DNA of 64,000 nucleotides from Vagococcus carniphilus (GCF_014397115.1 NZ_CP060720.1:388001-452000), one strand, 5' to 3'. Shown: positions 54,073 through 64,000, counted from the first letter of the stretch. Numbers and translations: made by a program. The notes: a model not told the origin generated them from the sequence alone.

Positions 54073-54235
54073 CATTGTTAATTAAATTCAGTTAGAAGGA
54101 TTTTGAATCAATTAGAAAAACCAAGTCCTGTTTCGTAGTTTGAATAGCTACCATGATTTTTTAATTAGTTAGTTTCAATTTCCTGTATCGTTGATAAACT
54201 TATATTAACACCTAATTAAAAATATCGCGTCAACC

Positions 54236-54856
54236 TTAAGACTGATTTTTTTGATAGACCTTTAGTAGGACAATTGCAACGGCACTTGTTGCAATTCCTG
54301 CAACTAAAGCTTCTGGAACACCGTTTATAAAGACAACAGAAAGAACTGCTTTATATAAGCCGGCCCCCACTTCCATTTTCTTTGAAGCTGCATAAGCATC
54401 TTGGAAAACAAAATAGATTAAATTCATGACAAGGATAGTGTTGACCATTGAGCCAGCTGCCCCTGAAATGAAAAGAGATGTTTTGTCTCCAACTTTCTTT
54501 TTTTGTAGCCATTTGAAAACATAATAAGGAATAACTCCTGTTAAGATTCTAGGGACTAGTGCAATTACAATGGCCCAAAGACTAGTTTCGTTAGTTCCTA
54601 ATACTGGAATAAAGGGTGAAAAAGCAAAGGATAAAATAGATGGTGTCATGGTATTAATTACCATACTTAAAACACCAAAAGATAAGCCTAAAAGAGCTCC
54701 TATTTTAGGGCCGAGTACAATCGCACCAATGATAACAGGAATATGAACAAGTGTAGCTTTTATAAATCCTAGATTAATAAACCCAAGTGGGGTGAATGAA
54801 AATAAGATAATGATAGATAAGAAAATAGCTGTTAATGTCAGTTGTTTAGTTTTCAA
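54236..54856 (-). CDS. panT: ECF-type S-component, probable pantothenate transporter PanT
   Basis: The 206-residue membrane protein has about six helices in ECF S-component style (INLGFIKATLVHIPVIIGAI then VLGPKIGALLGLSFGVLSM). It directly follows coaC and coaB, which process phosphopantothenate, so pantothenate is the likely substrate, as for PanT of lactobacilli. The evidence for the substrate is context only. It starts 5 bp after coaC. Energising subunits are elsewhere. Confidence 0.8.
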   Translation of the reverse strand: MKTKQLTLTAIFLSIIILFSFTPLGFINLGFIKATLVHIPVIIGAIVLGPKIGALLGLSFGVLSMVINTMTPSILSFAFSPFIPVLGTNETSLWAIVIALVPRILTGVIPYYVFKWLQKKKVGDKTSLFISGAAGSMVNTILVMNLIYFVFQDAYAASKKMEVGAGLYKAVLSVVFINGVPEALVAGIATSAVAIVLLKVYQKNQS

Positions 54857-54861
54857 TAGAA

Positions 54862-55410
54862 TTACTCCTCAGTACCGTTTAATTGAGCACAAATGGCTGT
54901 AACAATTGTATCAACATCTGCTAGAGCTCCTTTTCCATAATCACCACAAGCTAACAAACTTGTTTTTGGCTCAATGAAAGAATACCCGTAACGGTCTAGT
55001 TTTTTTAAGTTATCTTGCATCGCTGGATTTTCATACATATAAGTATTCATCGCAGGAGCAATTAATTTCGGTATGTCATGGACAGCTAAAGCTGTTGTTG
55101 AAAGCATATCATCAGCAATACCATTTGCTATTTTTCCAATAATATTTGCTGAAGCAGGTGCAATGACAAATAAATCAGCACGTTTAACTAAATCAATATG
55201 GTTAATGTCAGTTGGTTGGTCTTCTCTCATAACATCTGTATGGACTCTATTTTTTGAAAGAACCTGTAATGTTAATTCTGGAATAATTTTAGTGCTATTG
55301 GTAGTCATGATTACTTCGACATCGATTTGTTTTTTTCGCAATTGGCTAACGATATCGGCTGCTTTATAAGCTGATATACTAGCTGAAACACCTAATAGTA
55401 CAGTGGTCAT
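54862..55410 (-). CDS. coaC: Phosphopantothenoylcysteine decarboxylase
   Basis: The 182-residue flavoprotein decarboxylates phosphopantothenoylcysteine to phosphopantetheine in CoA synthesis. GVSASISAYKAADIVSQL lies at the start (with the Ser and FMN site), then HIDLVKRADLFVIAPASANI near 70 with the active-site His, and APAMNTYMYENPAMQDNL near 118 with the Asn-rich clamp. The Cys of the LLACGDYGKG lid is near 155. In Lactobacillales CoaC is separate from CoaB, as here. It is 13 bp from coaB. Confidence 0.94.
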   Translation of the reverse strand: MTTVLLGVSASISAYKAADIVSQLRKKQIDVEVIMTTNSTKIIPELTLQVLSKNRVHTDVMREDQPTDINHIDLVKRADLFVIAPASANIIGKIANGIADDMLSTTALAVHDIPKLIAPAMNTYMYENPAMQDNLKKLDRYGYSFIEPKTSLLACGDYGKGALADVDTIVTAICAQLNGTEE

Positions 55411-55423
55411 AATAAATCCTCCT

Positions 55424-56179
55424 CTAATTTTTCAGGATAAGTTGCTTCATTCCTTGAGCAATTTCTTTTTTGGTATTAAAGCGTTGTTCTATTCCTTGTT
55501 TTGAAACGAATAAGCCAATGTGTTGATCACCTTTAATATGAGTTAAATCATTGGCTAAAATGTAGTCTGCCTTGTTTTTTTCAATGCTGTCTTGTGCAAC
55601 ACTAACTAATTCCTCTTCTGAAACATCTACTAATAGTTTAAAACCAATGAGATGTGTGCTAGGCTGCCAAGTTTTTATTTGAGAAATGACTTTTGGTGCT
55701 TTTTTCATGACTAAAATTAATTTATCGTTTTTAGAACTGATTTTCTTTTGTGCAGGTTGTGCTGATTGATGAGAGTCAGTTAGAACTTGTTTAATGAGTT
55801 GAGCTAACTCTTCTTTGGTTTTATATTCTTCGCTAATTATTTTTTCAGCAATTTGTTCTGACAGTAATGCTTCATTAGTTGCTGTATCTAGTTCATAATC
55901 ACTAACAGCCATACTATGAATAACATAGTCAAAAGAAATAGTGGTTAGTAATTTTTTCATTGTGTCATAAAGGTCTTGAACAGAATGAATTGGAAAGAAA
56001 TGAATTGCATCATTCTCAGGTAAAACAGCTTGTGGTCCATGAACATAATAAACGTTCACAGCCTCATTTTTCAAGGAATTAGCAATTTCTTTTCCTAAAC
56101 TTCCAGTTGCGTGATTTGTTAAGTGGCGAACTTCATCGATTTTTTCAGATGTTCCGCCAGCAGTGATAAGTATATTCAT
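55424..56179 (-). CDS. coaB: Phosphopantothenate-cysteine ligase
   Basis: The 251-residue enzyme joins phosphopantothenate and cysteine. It opens with the CoaB motif ITAGGTSEKIDEVRHLTNHA then TGSLGKEIA, and has the region KADYILANDL near 205 that binds the nucleotide; VIHSMAVSDYEL near 87 matches the Asn/Ala/Asp loop. Separate CoaB is typical of streptococci and enterococci, which use CTP or ATP. It is the second gene of the reverse operon SDR-coaB-coaC-panT. Confidence 0.93.
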   Translation of the reverse strand: MNILITAGGTSEKIDEVRHLTNHATGSLGKEIANSLKNEAVNVYYVHGPQAVLPENDAIHFFPIHSVQDLYDTMKKLLTTISFDYVIHSMAVSDYELDTATNEALLSEQIAEKIISEEYKTKEELAQLIKQVLTDSHQSAQPAQKKISSKNDKLILVMKKAPKVISQIKTWQPSTHLIGFKLLVDVSEEELVSVAQDSIEKNKADYILANDLTHIKGDQHIGLFVSKQGIEQRFNTKKEIAQGMKQLILKN

Positions 56180-56199
56180 GTTAAAAGCTCCTTTTTATA

Positions 56200-56829
56200 T
56201 TAATGAATATCTGAGATTAATTTATAACTTGGTTCTGAGATTTCATTGAGTATTTGATGAACCAGACTGTTTAAAGAAGTGGGATAAACGGTTTTTACTA
56301 TAGACTTGAGAAGAGGGACATAAGTTGCTCCCTTTATTAACAAGCCTTGTATATAAGTAAAAGGACGTTCTTTGGTTGTCACTAAGCCACTTCGAATAAT
56401 AATTGTAGGATTATTTTTATCAAATAATGACTCTTCTGCAGCTTTTTTAGCTTTAATGTAACCATGAGGCCCACCTTTAGCAGATAAAAAGAGGTAAGGG
56501 CAATTCTTTTTTTCAGCTTCAGTGCTGATTAATCGGTTAGCTTCTACAATCATTTTGTCATAAGTTAAGCCTTTTTTCTTATTTTCAAATAGAATACCGA
56601 TCAGGTTAATACAGCATGTATCAGAAGAGAGGTGATTTTTCCAAGAATCATCTTTAAAAACATCTATAGCACACCAAGTTATTAAAGGGTTTGACATCCA
56701 TTTGTCATTAGTTTTGGGTTTACCATGTTTGGAGATACTGACAACAGACATATGGCGATTAAGAGCTTCTTTACAGAGGGCTTGACCAATAAAACCGCTT
56801 CCGCCAAAAACGATGAGTGTTGCTGTCAT
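56200..56829 (-). CDS. Atypical SDR / NAD(P)-binding epimerase-like protein
   Basis: The 209-residue Rossmann protein has VFGGSGFIGQALCKEAL near residue 7, the GxxGxxG dinucleotide motif, and FLSAKGGPHGYIKAKKAAEE near 111, in which the usual YxxxK is reduced. Resembles the YLBE/NDUFA9-type or quinone-binding atypical SDRs. Function unknown. First gene of the coaB-coaC-panT operon; 20 bp gap to coaB. Confidence 0.82.
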   Translation of the reverse strand: MTATLIVFGGSGFIGQALCKEALNRHMSVVSISKHGKPKTNDKWMSNPLITWCAIDVFKDDSWKNHLSSDTCCINLIGILFENKKKGLTYDKMIVEANRLISTEAEKKNCPYLFLSAKGGPHGYIKAKKAAEESLFDKNNPTIIIRSGLVTTKERPFTYIQGLLIKGATYVPLLKSIVKTVYPTSLNSLVHQILNEISEPSYKLISDIH

Positions 56830-56979
56830 TTTAGACTCACTCCTTTAACCTATTTTTATGTTAATCATTCTAACACATTCTATTGAAAGAATGGTGAAAG
56901 TAAAATCAAGATTGCTTTTATTTAAGGTCAAAAATTGATAGAATATAGCAAGTAGCTAATTAGAAAAGAGGAGTCATTC

Positions 56980-57780
56980 ATGCGAATTTTATTCTGCGGA
57001 GACGTAGTAGGATCATTAGGAAGAGAAACAATTACCACTTATTTACCAAAATTAAAAAAGAAGTATAGACCACAGGTGACTATTGTTAATGGAGAAAATG
57101 CAGCAGCAGGTCGTGGTATTACTGAAAAAATATATAAAAAATTACTTCAAGACGGAGCAGATGTTGTCACACTAGGAAACCATGCTTGGGATAATCACCA
57201 AATTTTTGAGTTTATTGAAGACGCTAAAAAAATGGTTCGTCCAGCAAACTTCCCCAAAGAAACAACACCTGGTGTCGGAATGGTTTTTGTAAAGGTTAAT
57301 CAACAAGAGTTAGCCGTTATTAATCTTCAAGCAAGAGCTTTTATGACAGCGATAGATGATCCTTTTACGGTCATTGACGAATTAATTGAAGAAGCAAGAG
57401 AGAGAACTCCTCATATTTTTGTAGATTTTCACGGTGAAACAACGAGTGAAAAACAAGCTATGAGTTGGTATATTGACGGACGTGTATCAGCAATTGTTGG
57501 AACTCATACCCACGTTCAAACAAATGATGCAAGAATCTTGCCACAAGGAACAGGCTATATCACTGATGTAGGGATGACTGGTCCTTATGACGGTATTTTA
57601 GGAATGGATAGAACAGCTGTTATTGAGAAATTTAGAACAGCCTTACCTCATCGTTTTGAAGTGGTCACAGAAGGTCGAGAACTATTATCTTATTGTGTGA
57701 TTGATATTGATGATGTAACAGGAAAGACGAAAAAGATTGAAGCTAATCTTATTAATCCAGACCGTCCCTTTAAAGAATAG
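56980..57780 (+). CDS. ymdB: YmdB-family metallophosphoesterase (2',3'-cyclic nucleotide phosphodiesterase)
   Basis: The 266-residue dinuclear metal enzyme of the TIGR00282 family. Metal ligands are in ILFCGDVVGSLGRE at the start, VNGENAAAG near 38, TLGNHAWDNH near 65, VDFHGETTSEKQA near 148 and VGTHTHVQTND near 175. Bacillus YmdB hydrolyses 2',3'-cAMP and affects biofilm and RNase Y. It heads a cluster with ymcA, mutS and mutL. Confidence 0.94.
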   Translation: MRILFCGDVVGSLGRETITTYLPKLKKKYRPQVTIVNGENAAAGRGITEKIYKKLLQDGADVVTLGNHAWDNHQIFEFIEDAKKMVRPANFPKETTPGVGMVFVKVNQQELAVINLQARAFMTAIDDPFTVIDELIEEARERTPHIFVDFHGETTSEKQAMSWYIDGRVSAIVGTHTHVQTNDARILPQGTGYITDVGMTGPYDGILGMDRTAVIEKFRTALPHRFEVVTEGRELLSYCVIDIDDVTGKTKKIEANLINPDRPFKE

Positions 57781-57799
57781 AAGAAAGGACGAGGAAATA

Positions 57800-58195
57800 G
57801 TGGAAGAACGAGAGTTTCAGTACGAGGAAACGATTCAGTTAGCTTTAGATAATTTATTGGAAAAGATAAGTGATAACGAAATCATTGTTTCATATAAACA
57901 AATTGCTGAAAAAGTCGATCAGCATGAAGGATTAAAGCAAATGGTTGAAGAAATAAAGGCACTTCAAAAGGATGCGGTTCAATTTGCTCATTATGATAAA
58001 CCAGAAGCAGAAAGAGAAGCCATTCGTTTGGCAGATGCTAAGCAAAAAGAATTTGATGAGCATCCATTAGTCATTGCTTACCGAGAAAAATTAGTTGAGG
58101 CAAATGATTTATTACAACATGTAACACATTCCCTTGAGAAAAAAGTGAATGAAGGATTAGAAGAGGAATTAAACAAGGCAGTAGAAGGGGAGTAA
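57800..58195 (+). CDS. ymcA: YmcA/YlbF-family (RicA-like) regulator
   Basis: The 131-residue all-helical protein of the YlbF/YmcA superfamily; in Bacillus these form a complex with RicF/RicT that controls RNase Y and biofilm decisions. The region QIAEKVDQHEGLKQMVEEIKALQKDAV fits the family core (given in two parts: QIAEKVDQHE and VEEIKALQKDAV). The GTG at 57800 is chosen because GAGGAA lies just upstream; a longer frame start lies inside ymdB. It starts 19 bp after ymdB and ends 4 bp before mutS. Confidence 0.88.
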   Translation: MEEREFQYEETIQLALDNLLEKISDNEIIVSYKQIAEKVDQHEGLKQMVEEIKALQKDAVQFAHYDKPEAEREAIRLADAKQKEFDEHPLVIAYREKLVEANDLLQHVTHSLEKKVNEGLEEELNKAVEGE

Positions 58196-58199
58196 TTAG

Positions 58200-60788
58200 A
58201 TGCCTCAAAAAACGAAACACACACCAATGATGGAACAGTATTTTAGCATTAAAGCCGACTATCCAGATGCTTTTTTATTCTACCGTCTAGGTGATTTTTA
58301 TGAATTATTTTATGATGACGCAGAACAAGTTTCTCAGTTGTTAGAATTAACTTTAACAAGTCGCAATAAAAACGCAGATGACCCAATTCCTATGTGTGGT
58401 GTTCCTCACCATGCAGCGGCTAACTATATTGATACGTTGATTGAAAAAGGATACAAAGTAGCAGTTTGCGAGCAGGTAGAAGACCCGAAAACAACAAAGG
58501 GAATGGTGAAACGAGAAGTTGTTCAATTAGTGACACCAGGAACGAGAGTAGCTTCGGGAGAAGTCGCATCTAGAGAAAATAATTATTTAACAGCTGTGAC
58601 CTTTATTGAAGAAAATAAACAATATAGTTTTTCTTATGCAGATTTAAGTACAGGAGAAATTAAAGTTAGTTTACTTGAAACGGTAGATGACATCATTAAT
58701 GAATGTGAAAGCTTACAGACCAAAGAAATCGTGATTGGCTCAAGCATTGATACAGGCTTGGAAGAAAAATTAGATCAACATAATATTGTCATCTCAAAAC
58801 ATGAAGTCGCTGAAAAACCAGTTGCCCAGATGAGTCATTTAGTCGTTCATTTAGAAAATGAAGCCCTTAAAACAGGGGCTAAGACACTGATTTCTTATTT
58901 ACAAGTGACACAAAAAAGAAATTTGGATCACTTACAACAAGCGATTAGTTATCAATCAGATCACTTTTTAAAAATGGATTATTATTCTAAATACAATTTA
59001 GAATTAGCAAAATCGATTCGGACAGGTGAGAAAAAAGGCACTCTTTTGTGGTTACTAGATGAAACCAATACAGCGATGGGAGCTAGACTTTTAAAACAAT
59101 GGCTAGATCGTCCTCTTGTTCAAGAAAAACAAATTGTAACTCGTCAAAATATGGTTGAAAGCTTATTAAATGCTTATTTTGAACGAATGGATTTAAAAGA
59201 TCGTTTGAAAAAAGTTTATGATTTAGAACGTTTAGCTGGAAGAGTGGCATTTGGCACGGTAAATGGTCGTGATTTAATCCAATTAAAAACCTCATTGAAC
59301 CAAGTACCAGGTATCCGCCAAGTGCTTGAAGGCATTAATCAGGGCGAGTGGGATGAGCTTTTAGTTGATTTAGTGCCAGCTTTTGAGCTTGTTGAAATGA
59401 TTGACGCGTCTATTAATGAAGATGCGCCATTAGCGATTACAGAAGGTAATGTGATTAAGGACGGTTACAATGAGCAATTAGATGTTTACCGAGATGCTAT
59501 GCGTAATGGGAAACAATGGATTGCAGAACTTGAAGCTAAAGAACGAAAAGAAACAGGCATTAAAACCTTAAAAATAAAATTCAATCGTGTATTTGGTTAC
59601 TTTATTGAAATTACTAAAAGTAACATTGATTTATTACCAGAAGGGCGTTATGAAAGAAAGCAAACGTTAGCCAATGCTGAACGTTACATTACACCAGAGT
59701 TAAAAGAAATTGAAACGTTGATTTTAGAGTCAGAAGAAAAATCTCAAGAATTAGAATATCAATTATTTTTATCTGTGCGTGAAGAAGTCAAAAAAGAAAT
59801 TGATTTTTTACAAAAGTTGGCCAAATCAATAGCAAGCTTAGATGTTTTAAAAAGTTTTGCTGACATTAGTGAGTCATATCATTATGTTAGACCAGAATTA
59901 GTGAGCCACAAACATGAACTTGAACTTATTGAAGGACGACATCCAGTTGTTGAAAAAGTATTAGGACAACAAGAGTATGTACCAAACTCTGTTTTAATGG
60001 ATGAAGAAACATCAATATTACTAATTACAGGACCAAATATGTCAGGTAAAAGTACTTATATGAGACAACTAGCTTTAACGGTTATTATGGCTCAAATTGG
60101 TTGTTTCGTTCCATGTGAAAAAGCAGTGTTACCAATTTTTGATCAAATCTTTACACGAATCGGGGCTTCAGATGATTTAATCTCAGGTCAAAGTACTTTC
60201 ATGGTTGAAATGATGGAAGCTAATCAAGCTTTATCTTATGCAACACCAAGAAGTTTAATTTTGTTTGACGAGATTGGTCGAGGGACAGCTACTTATGACG
60301 GCATGGCTTTAGCTCAAGCTATTATTGAATACATCCATAAAAATGTAAAAGCTAAAACGTTGTTCTCAACTCACTATCATGAAATAACGGTACTTGAAGA
60401 AGAGTTGTCTGGTTTGAAAAACATTCATGTTGGAGCTGTTGAAAAGGATGGAGAAGTTGTCTTTTTACATAAAATGATGACAGGACCTGCTGACAAAAGT
60501 TATGGTGTCCATGTTGCTAAACTGGCAGGTTTACCAGATGATCTATTAGAAAGAGCTTCAGATATATTGGTTCATTTAGAGGCTAAAACAACGGACGTAA
60601 CAATAGAATCTATCAAAGAACAACCTATTCAACAAGATGTGGTGGAAGAAACAGAGCAGCTTTCTTTATTTGGCGGTTTATCTGAATCAGAAACAACCGT
60701 TTTAACAGAATTAAAAGAATTGAGTTTATTGGAAATGACACCAATGGATGCTCTTAATTGTCTATTTAAATTACAAAAGAAACTTTAA
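58200..60788 (+). CDS. mutS: DNA mismatch repair protein MutS
   Basis: The 862-residue mismatch-recognition ATPase. The mismatch-binding motif is [13 protein letters not shown] near residue 23 (Phe-x-Glu). The ATPase domain has Walker [14 protein letters not shown] near 618, then [18 protein letters not shown] near 692 and STHYHE near 724. Length and order match MutS1. It lies 4 bp after ymcA and 21 bp before mutL, so mismatch repair genes are in one operon. Confidence 0.98.
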   Translation: MPQKTKHTPMMEQYFSIKADYPDAFLFYRLGDFYELFYDDAEQVSQLLELTLTSRNKNADDPIPMCGVPHHAAANYIDTLIEKGYKVAVCEQVEDPKTTKGMVKREVVQLVTPGTRVASGEVASRENNYLTAVTFIEENKQYSFSYADLSTGEIKVSLLETVDDIINECESLQTKEIVIGSSIDTGLEEKLDQHNIVISKHEVAEKPVAQMSHLVVHLENEALKTGAKTLISYLQVTQKRNLDHLQQAISYQSDHFLKMDYYSKYNLELAKSIRTGEKKGTLLWLLDETNTAMGARLLKQWLDRPLVQEKQIVTRQNMVESLLNAYFERMDLKDRLKKVYDLERLAGRVAFGTVNGRDLIQLKTSLNQVPGIRQVLEGINQGEWDELLVDLVPAFELVEMIDASINEDAPLAITEGNVIKDGYNEQLDVYRDAMRNGKQWIAELEAKERKETGIKTLKIKFNRVFGYFIEITKSNIDLLPEGRYERKQTLANAERYITPELKEIETLILESEEKSQELEYQLFLSVREEVKKEIDFLQKLAKSIASLDVLKSFADISESYHYVRPELVSHKHELELIEGRHPVVEKVLGQQEYVPNSVLMDEETSILLITGPNMSGKSTYMRQLALTVIMAQIGCFVPCEKAVLPIFDQIFTRIGASDDLISGQSTFMVEMMEANQALSYATPRSLILFDEIGRGTATYDGMALAQAIIEYIHKNVKAKTLFSTHYHEITVLEEELSGLKNIHVGAVEKDGEVVFLHKMMTGPADKSYGVHVAKLAGLPDDLLERASDILVHLEAKTTDVTIESIKEQPIQQDVVEETEQLSLFGGLSESETTVLTELKELSLLEMTPMDALNCLFKLQKKL

Positions 60789-60809
60789 TAAGTATAGGAG
60801 GCAGAGTGA

Positions 60810-62705
60810 ATGACGAAAATTGAAGAATTATCTCAAACGCTTGCCAATCAGATTGCGGCAGGTGAAGTGGTTGAACGACCAGCATCCGTTGTAAAAGAGT
60901 TAGTTGAAAATGCGATTGATGCTGGAAGTACGCAAATCGATATTTATTTAGAAGAATCAGGATTAAAAAAAATTCAAGTAGTGGATAATGGTGAAGGAAT
61001 TGAAGCAGATGATGTTTTAAATGCCTTCAAACGCCACGCTACTAGTAAAATTCATAACCGAGATGACTTATTCCGAATTCGTTCGTTAGGATTTAGGGGA
61101 GAAGCTCTACCCAGTATTGCGTCAGTTTCTGAAATAACCTTAGAAACATCAACTGGAGAAGGAAATGGTAGCTATTTATTTCTTTCAGGAGGAAAAGTAG
61201 AAGAACATAAACCTCATTCGTTACGTAAGGGGACTAGTATTACAGTTGAAAATTTATTTTTTAATACGCCAGCTAGACTTAAATACGTTAAGACACTTCA
61301 AACAGAACTAGCCAATATTGGAGATATCGTTAATCGGTTAGCTATGAGTCATCCTAACGTTGCTTTTCGATTAGTTCATGATGACAACCGGATGTTGGTA
61401 ACAACTGGTAGTGGTGATTTGAAGCAAACCATTGCTGGTATTTACGGTGTGGCAACAGCTAAGAAGATGTTGAAAATTGAGAGTGAAGATTTGGATTTTA
61501 AACTTTCAGGTTATATTTCCTTACCAGAAGTGACAAGAGCCAGCAGAAATTATCTGTCCTTAATTATCAATGGCCGTTTTATTAAAAATTATGTTTTGAA
61601 TAAAGCCATCATTGAAGGCTATGGTTCAAAATTAATGGTAGGTAGATTTCCTCTAGTGGTTTTACAAATTGAGATGGATCCTTTATTAGTGGATGTAAAT
61701 GTCCATCCAACTAAACAAGAAGTACGTCTAAGTAAAGAAAAAGAATTAGTTGTTCTAATTAGAGAGGCTATCCAATCCGTTTTAATGGACCAAGTGCTAA
61801 TTCCTAATGCGAGTGACAGTGCTCCTTACAGAAAAAGAATGGCTCCAGAAGAAAAAGTAGAACAACTTGATTTAGATTTTTCTAAACCAAAAGTAATAGA
61901 AAAATCAGTTGAATCACGTGTACCAAGTGATTTAGCTTATGATAGAGAATCTGGTGATTTTTATTTAAAAAATCAGCCGGAAGAAAAAAGCCAACCATTT
62001 GTTGAAATGTCGCAACCAAGTGTATTAAAAGAGCAAGAGCACTTTCATGTAGAGGAAGTTGCTACTGAAATACCTGTGTTTGAAGAAGAAAAAGAAATCA
62101 AAGAAGAAATCGAAAGTTTTCCGGACTTGGATTATTTTGGTCAGATGCATGGCACTTATTTGTTTGCTCAAAATAAAGATGGCCTCTTTATTATCGATCA
62201 ACATGCAGCTCAAGAGCGAATCAAGTATGAATATTTCAGACAAAAAATTGGAGAAGTATCAAACGACTTACAAGAGCTACTTGTTCCAATTGTCTTAGAG
62301 TACTCTGCTGATGATGTTTTGAGGATTAAAGAAAATCAATCTGTGTTAGAAGAAGTCGGTATTTATTTAGAAGATTTTGGCAATAACAGTTTAATTGTCA
62401 GAAGTCATCCGACTTGGTATATTAAAGGGCAAGAAGAAAGTATCATCCGTGAAATGATCGATATATTTTTAGAAACAGGAAAAGCAAGTGTGGCAAAATT
62501 TAGAGAAGATACAGCGATAATGATGAGTTGTAAGAGATCGATTAAAGCTAATCACTATCTAGATGAAAAACAAGCACGTGCTCTTCTAGAAGATTTAAAA
62601 CACTGTGAAAATCCATTTAATTGCCCTCATGGTAGACCAGTATTAATCCGCTTCACCAATAAAGATATGGAGAAACTGTTCAAACGAATACAAGATCCGC
62701 ATTAG
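60810..62705 (+). CDS. mutL: DNA mismatch repair protein MutL (endonuclease type)
   Basis: The 631-residue GHKL ATPase links MutS to strand removal. N-terminal motifs are [20 protein letters not shown] near 18-38, DNGEGI and [15 protein letters not shown] near 92. The C-terminal domain carries the nicking motif [12 protein letters not shown] near 472 and the zinc motifs [12 protein letters not shown] and NCPHGRP. The presence of this endonuclease site matches bacteria that lack MutH. The linker from about 330 to 440 is acidic. It follows mutS. Confidence 0.97.
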   Translation: MTKIEELSQTLANQIAAGEVVERPASVVKELVENAIDAGSTQIDIYLEESGLKKIQVVDNGEGIEADDVLNAFKRHATSKIHNRDDLFRIRSLGFRGEALPSIASVSEITLETSTGEGNGSYLFLSGGKVEEHKPHSLRKGTSITVENLFFNTPARLKYVKTLQTELANIGDIVNRLAMSHPNVAFRLVHDDNRMLVTTGSGDLKQTIAGIYGVATAKKMLKIESEDLDFKLSGYISLPEVTRASRNYLSLIINGRFIKNYVLNKAIIEGYGSKLMVGRFPLVVLQIEMDPLLVDVNVHPTKQEVRLSKEKELVVLIREAIQSVLMDQVLIPNASDSAPYRKRMAPEEKVEQLDLDFSKPKVIEKSVESRVPSDLAYDRESGDFYLKNQPEEKSQPFVEMSQPSVLKEQEHFHVEEVATEIPVFEEEKEIKEEIESFPDLDYFGQMHGTYLFAQNKDGLFIIDQHAAQERIKYEYFRQKIGEVSNDLQELLVPIVLEYSADDVLRIKENQSVLEEVGIYLEDFGNNSLIVRSHPTWYIKGQEESIIREMIDIFLETGKASVAKFREDTAIMMSCKRSIKANHYLDEKQARALLEDLKHCENPFNCPHGRPVLIRFTNKDMEKLFKRIQDPH

Positions 62706-62716
62706 GAGGATAAAAA

Positions 62717-63271
62717 ATGTCAGTGATATTAGCCTCAAGTTCACCTAGAAGAAAAGAATTACTTAGTAAATCAGTTAAAGAGTTTGACATCATGCCTGCT
62801 GATATTGATGAAACTGTACAAGTAGGAGAAGAGCCTTTAGCTTATGTTGAGAGAATGGCTAAAGAAAAAGCAATGTGCTTAATTAAAGATAAGCCAAAAG
62901 ATATTGTGATTGGATGTGATACAACAGTTGTTTTAGGAAATGAGATTATGGGAAAACCAAAAAATGATGAGGACGCTTATCGAATGTTGGAAAAATTAAG
63001 TGACACAACCCACCAAGTGTTAACCAGTGTTTATATAAACACTGAACAAGGGGTTTTTCAAAAAACAGAAACAGTAGATGTTGTTTTTTACCCATTAGAA
63101 GAAGAGGACATTAATTGCTATATCGAGACTAAAGAGCACCAAGATAAAGCTGGAGCTTACGGGATTCAAGGTCAAGGTGCGCTATTTGTTAAAGAAATTT
63201 CTGGGGATTATTATTCCATTGTCGGATTTCCAATCGGTTATGTTAATCAAGTTATGAAAAAAGTTCTTTAA
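62717..63271 (+). CDS. maf: Maf-family nucleoside triphosphate pyrophosphatase
   Basis: The 184-residue housecleaning NTPase hydrolyses non-canonical or modified nucleotides, and in Bacillus affects septation. Motifs are [12 protein letters not shown] at the start, DETVQ near 33, [16 protein letters not shown] near 69 and [21 protein letters not shown] near 142 in family order. It is 11 bp after mutL. Confidence 0.94.
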   Translation: MSVILASSSPRRKELLSKSVKEFDIMPADIDETVQVGEEPLAYVERMAKEKAMCLIKDKPKDIVIGCDTTVVLGNEIMGKPKNDEDAYRMLEKLSDTTHQVLTSVYINTEQGVFQKTETVDVVFYPLEEEDINCYIETKEHQDKAGAYGIQGQGALFVKEISGDYYSIVGFPIGYVNQVMKKVL

Positions 63272-63288
63272 AAAAAGGAGCCAGAATA

Positions 63289-63717
63289 ATGAAAAAAAAT
63301 GAAGCAGATTTAAGAGCAAAATTAACCCCACTACAATACCAAGTGACTCAAGAAAACGGAACAGAACACCCTTTTACGAGTGAATTTGATCAATTTTCTG
63401 AAGAAGGTATTTATGTAGATATAGTAAGCGGAGAACCGTTATTTTCTTCAAAGGATAAATATGATGCTGGATGTGGCTGGCCATCATTTACCAAACCGAT
63501 TGCTACGTTACAAGAATTAGAAGATACGACTCTTTCTCGTGTGCGGACAGAAGTTAGAAGTAAGGAAGCTGATTCTCACTTAGGCCATGTCTTTCCTGAC
63601 GGCCCCACATCTGAAGGTGGCTTGCGCTATTGTATTAACGGAGCAGCTTTACGTTTTGTTCCAGTTGGAAAAATGCGTGAAGAAGGTTACGGAAGCTATT
63701 TACAATTATTTAATTAA
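63289..63717 (+). CDS. msrB: Peptide-methionine (R)-S-oxide reductase
   Basis: The 142-residue enzyme reduces methionine-R-sulfoxide in proteins. Motifs are [14 protein letters not shown] near 59-72, [18 protein letters not shown] near 88-105 and [16 protein letters not shown] near 109-124, with the catalytic Cys in RYCINGAAL. The usual two zinc CxxC pairs are missing, as in the zinc-free MsrB type. It is 17 bp after maf and is followed by a terminator. Confidence 0.95.
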   Translation: MKKNEADLRAKLTPLQYQVTQENGTEHPFTSEFDQFSEEGIYVDIVSGEPLFSSKDKYDAGCGWPSFTKPIATLQELEDTTLSRVRTEVRSKEADSHLGHVFPDGPTSEGGLRYCINGAALRFVPVGKMREEGYGSYLQLFN

Positions 63718-63757
63718 AAAAAGGGATTGTGATTATTTAAGTCACAATCCTTTTTTG
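63718..63757. terminator. Bidirectional terminator after msrB
   Basis: A-flanked GGATTGTGA (63724-63732) pairs with TCACAATCC (63742-63750), followed by T6. Confidence 0.85.
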
Positions 63758-63758
63758 T

Positions 63759-64000
63759 CTATTCTGTTAAGAAATCTTTTTCTAAGTATGAAGGATTTGG
63801 GTAAGTATAAAATCCTTGTCCGGATTGAATACCAAGGTGTCCTTTATCAAGGTAATTTTCTTTTAAGAATTGAGCGATTTTTTTAGAATCGTCTGTGTCT
63901 TTACTAAGAGCAATATTGTAAGCCGTATTTAAACCAACAATATCTAAAATACCAAATGGACCACGTGGTGATTTAGTTGCAATCATCCATGTTTTATCAA
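63759..64000 (-). CDS. 3-hydroxyacyl-CoA dehydrogenase, C-terminal part (gene continues past window)
   Basis: The reverse-strand frame is open to the window edge, so only the last 80 codons are visible. They contain ATKSPRGPFGILDIVGLNTAYNI and the region GHLGIQSGQGFYTYPNP, typical of the C-terminal dimerisation domain of 3-hydroxybutyryl-CoA/3-hydroxyacyl-CoA dehydrogenases. The N-terminal NAD domain is outside. The pathway role is not readable here. Confidence 0.8.
   Translation of the reverse strand, partial: DKTWMIATKSPRGPFGILDIVGLNTAYNIALSKDTDDSKKIAQFLKENYLDKGHLGIQSGQGFYTYPNPSYLEKDFLTE

Noticed and set aside
63587-63886. Forward frame of 99 codons over the end of msrB
   Set aside because: Shadow of msrB that reads through its terminator and the convergent dehydrogenase gene.

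Overview
The window is a 64 kb chromosomal segment of a low-GC Gram-positive bacterium of the order Lactobacillales. The best guess is Enterococcaceae, close to Vagococcus/Enterococcus. The grounds are AT-rich codon use, a fused glutathione synthetase (gshF), many PTS genes, separate coaB and coaC with an ECF pantothenate transporter, thiT and folT ECF S-components, a heterodimeric ABC exporter and a secreted 3D-domain protein. Genus is inferred from gene content and was not tested by any search. No rRNA, tRNA, CRISPR array or intact insertion sequence was seen.

Layout. 1-3.9 kb: 3' part of smc, a Cof-type HAD phosphatase and ftsY. 4-7.6 kb: fructose operon (DeoR-type fruR, fruK, fruA). 7.7-12 kb: gshF, then reverse-strand unknown, serine hydrolase and YueI-family genes. 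12.1-15.9 kb: siderophore ABC operon behind a near-perfect Fur box. 15.9-24.7 kb: a peptidoglycan amino-sugar recycling locus: a MurK/NagK-type kinase divergent from murQ, a lactose/cellobiose-type PTS (IIA, IIC, IIB), mupG, namZ, an Eis-like acetyltransferase, a MurR/RpiR regulator and two small unknown proteins. 24.7-26.9 kb: photolyase and an HD hydrolase. 27-29.9 kb: an AT-rich accessory patch with an Rgg/MutR regulator, a short peptide-sized ORF, an MFS exporter and a decayed cadA tail. 29.9-34.1 kb: mtnN, an AraC regulator, an unknown gene, mntH under a DtxR/MntR-type operator and a small GNAT. 34.3-38.7 kb: metG, tatD, rnmV, rsmA. 38.7-44.4 kb: an ECF S-component, an msmK-type ATPase, mgsA, folT behind a THF riboswitch, an SDR/MerR pair with a textbook MerR promoter, a YjjG-like HAD and a LURP-one protein. 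44.4-48.5 kb: heterodimeric ABC exporter and a deoxyribosyltransferase. 48.6-53.2 kb: 3D-domain secreted protein, an M-box Mg2+ riboswitch over a 46-residue membrane microprotein, YibE/F pair, TetR regulator and a frameshifted lipoprotein. 53.2-56.8 kb: TPP riboswitch/thiT, and panT-coaC-coaB with an atypical SDR. 57-64 kb: ymdB, ymcA, mutS, mutL, maf, msrB and the end of a 3-hydroxyacyl-CoA dehydrogenase.

How the genes work together. The 16-24.7 kb locus reads as one pathway. A PTS brings in MurNAc-containing sugar as the 6-phosphate. MupG and possibly NamZ cut the disaccharide. The kinase phosphorylates the released amino sugar. MurQ removes the lactyl ether to give GlcNAc-6-phosphate. MurR senses the intermediate. 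The Lac-type PTS replaces the usual glucose-type MurP, and NamZ has no visible signal peptide, so the pathway may be arranged differently from the known Bacillus and Staphylococcus versions.

The most interesting candidates are this recycling operon, the M-box-controlled microprotein (49860-50250), and the Rgg/short-peptide/MFS locus (26996-29278). Riboswitches (THF, TPP, M-box) and the Fur, MntR-like and MerR operators were called by eye from conserved core motifs and pairing.
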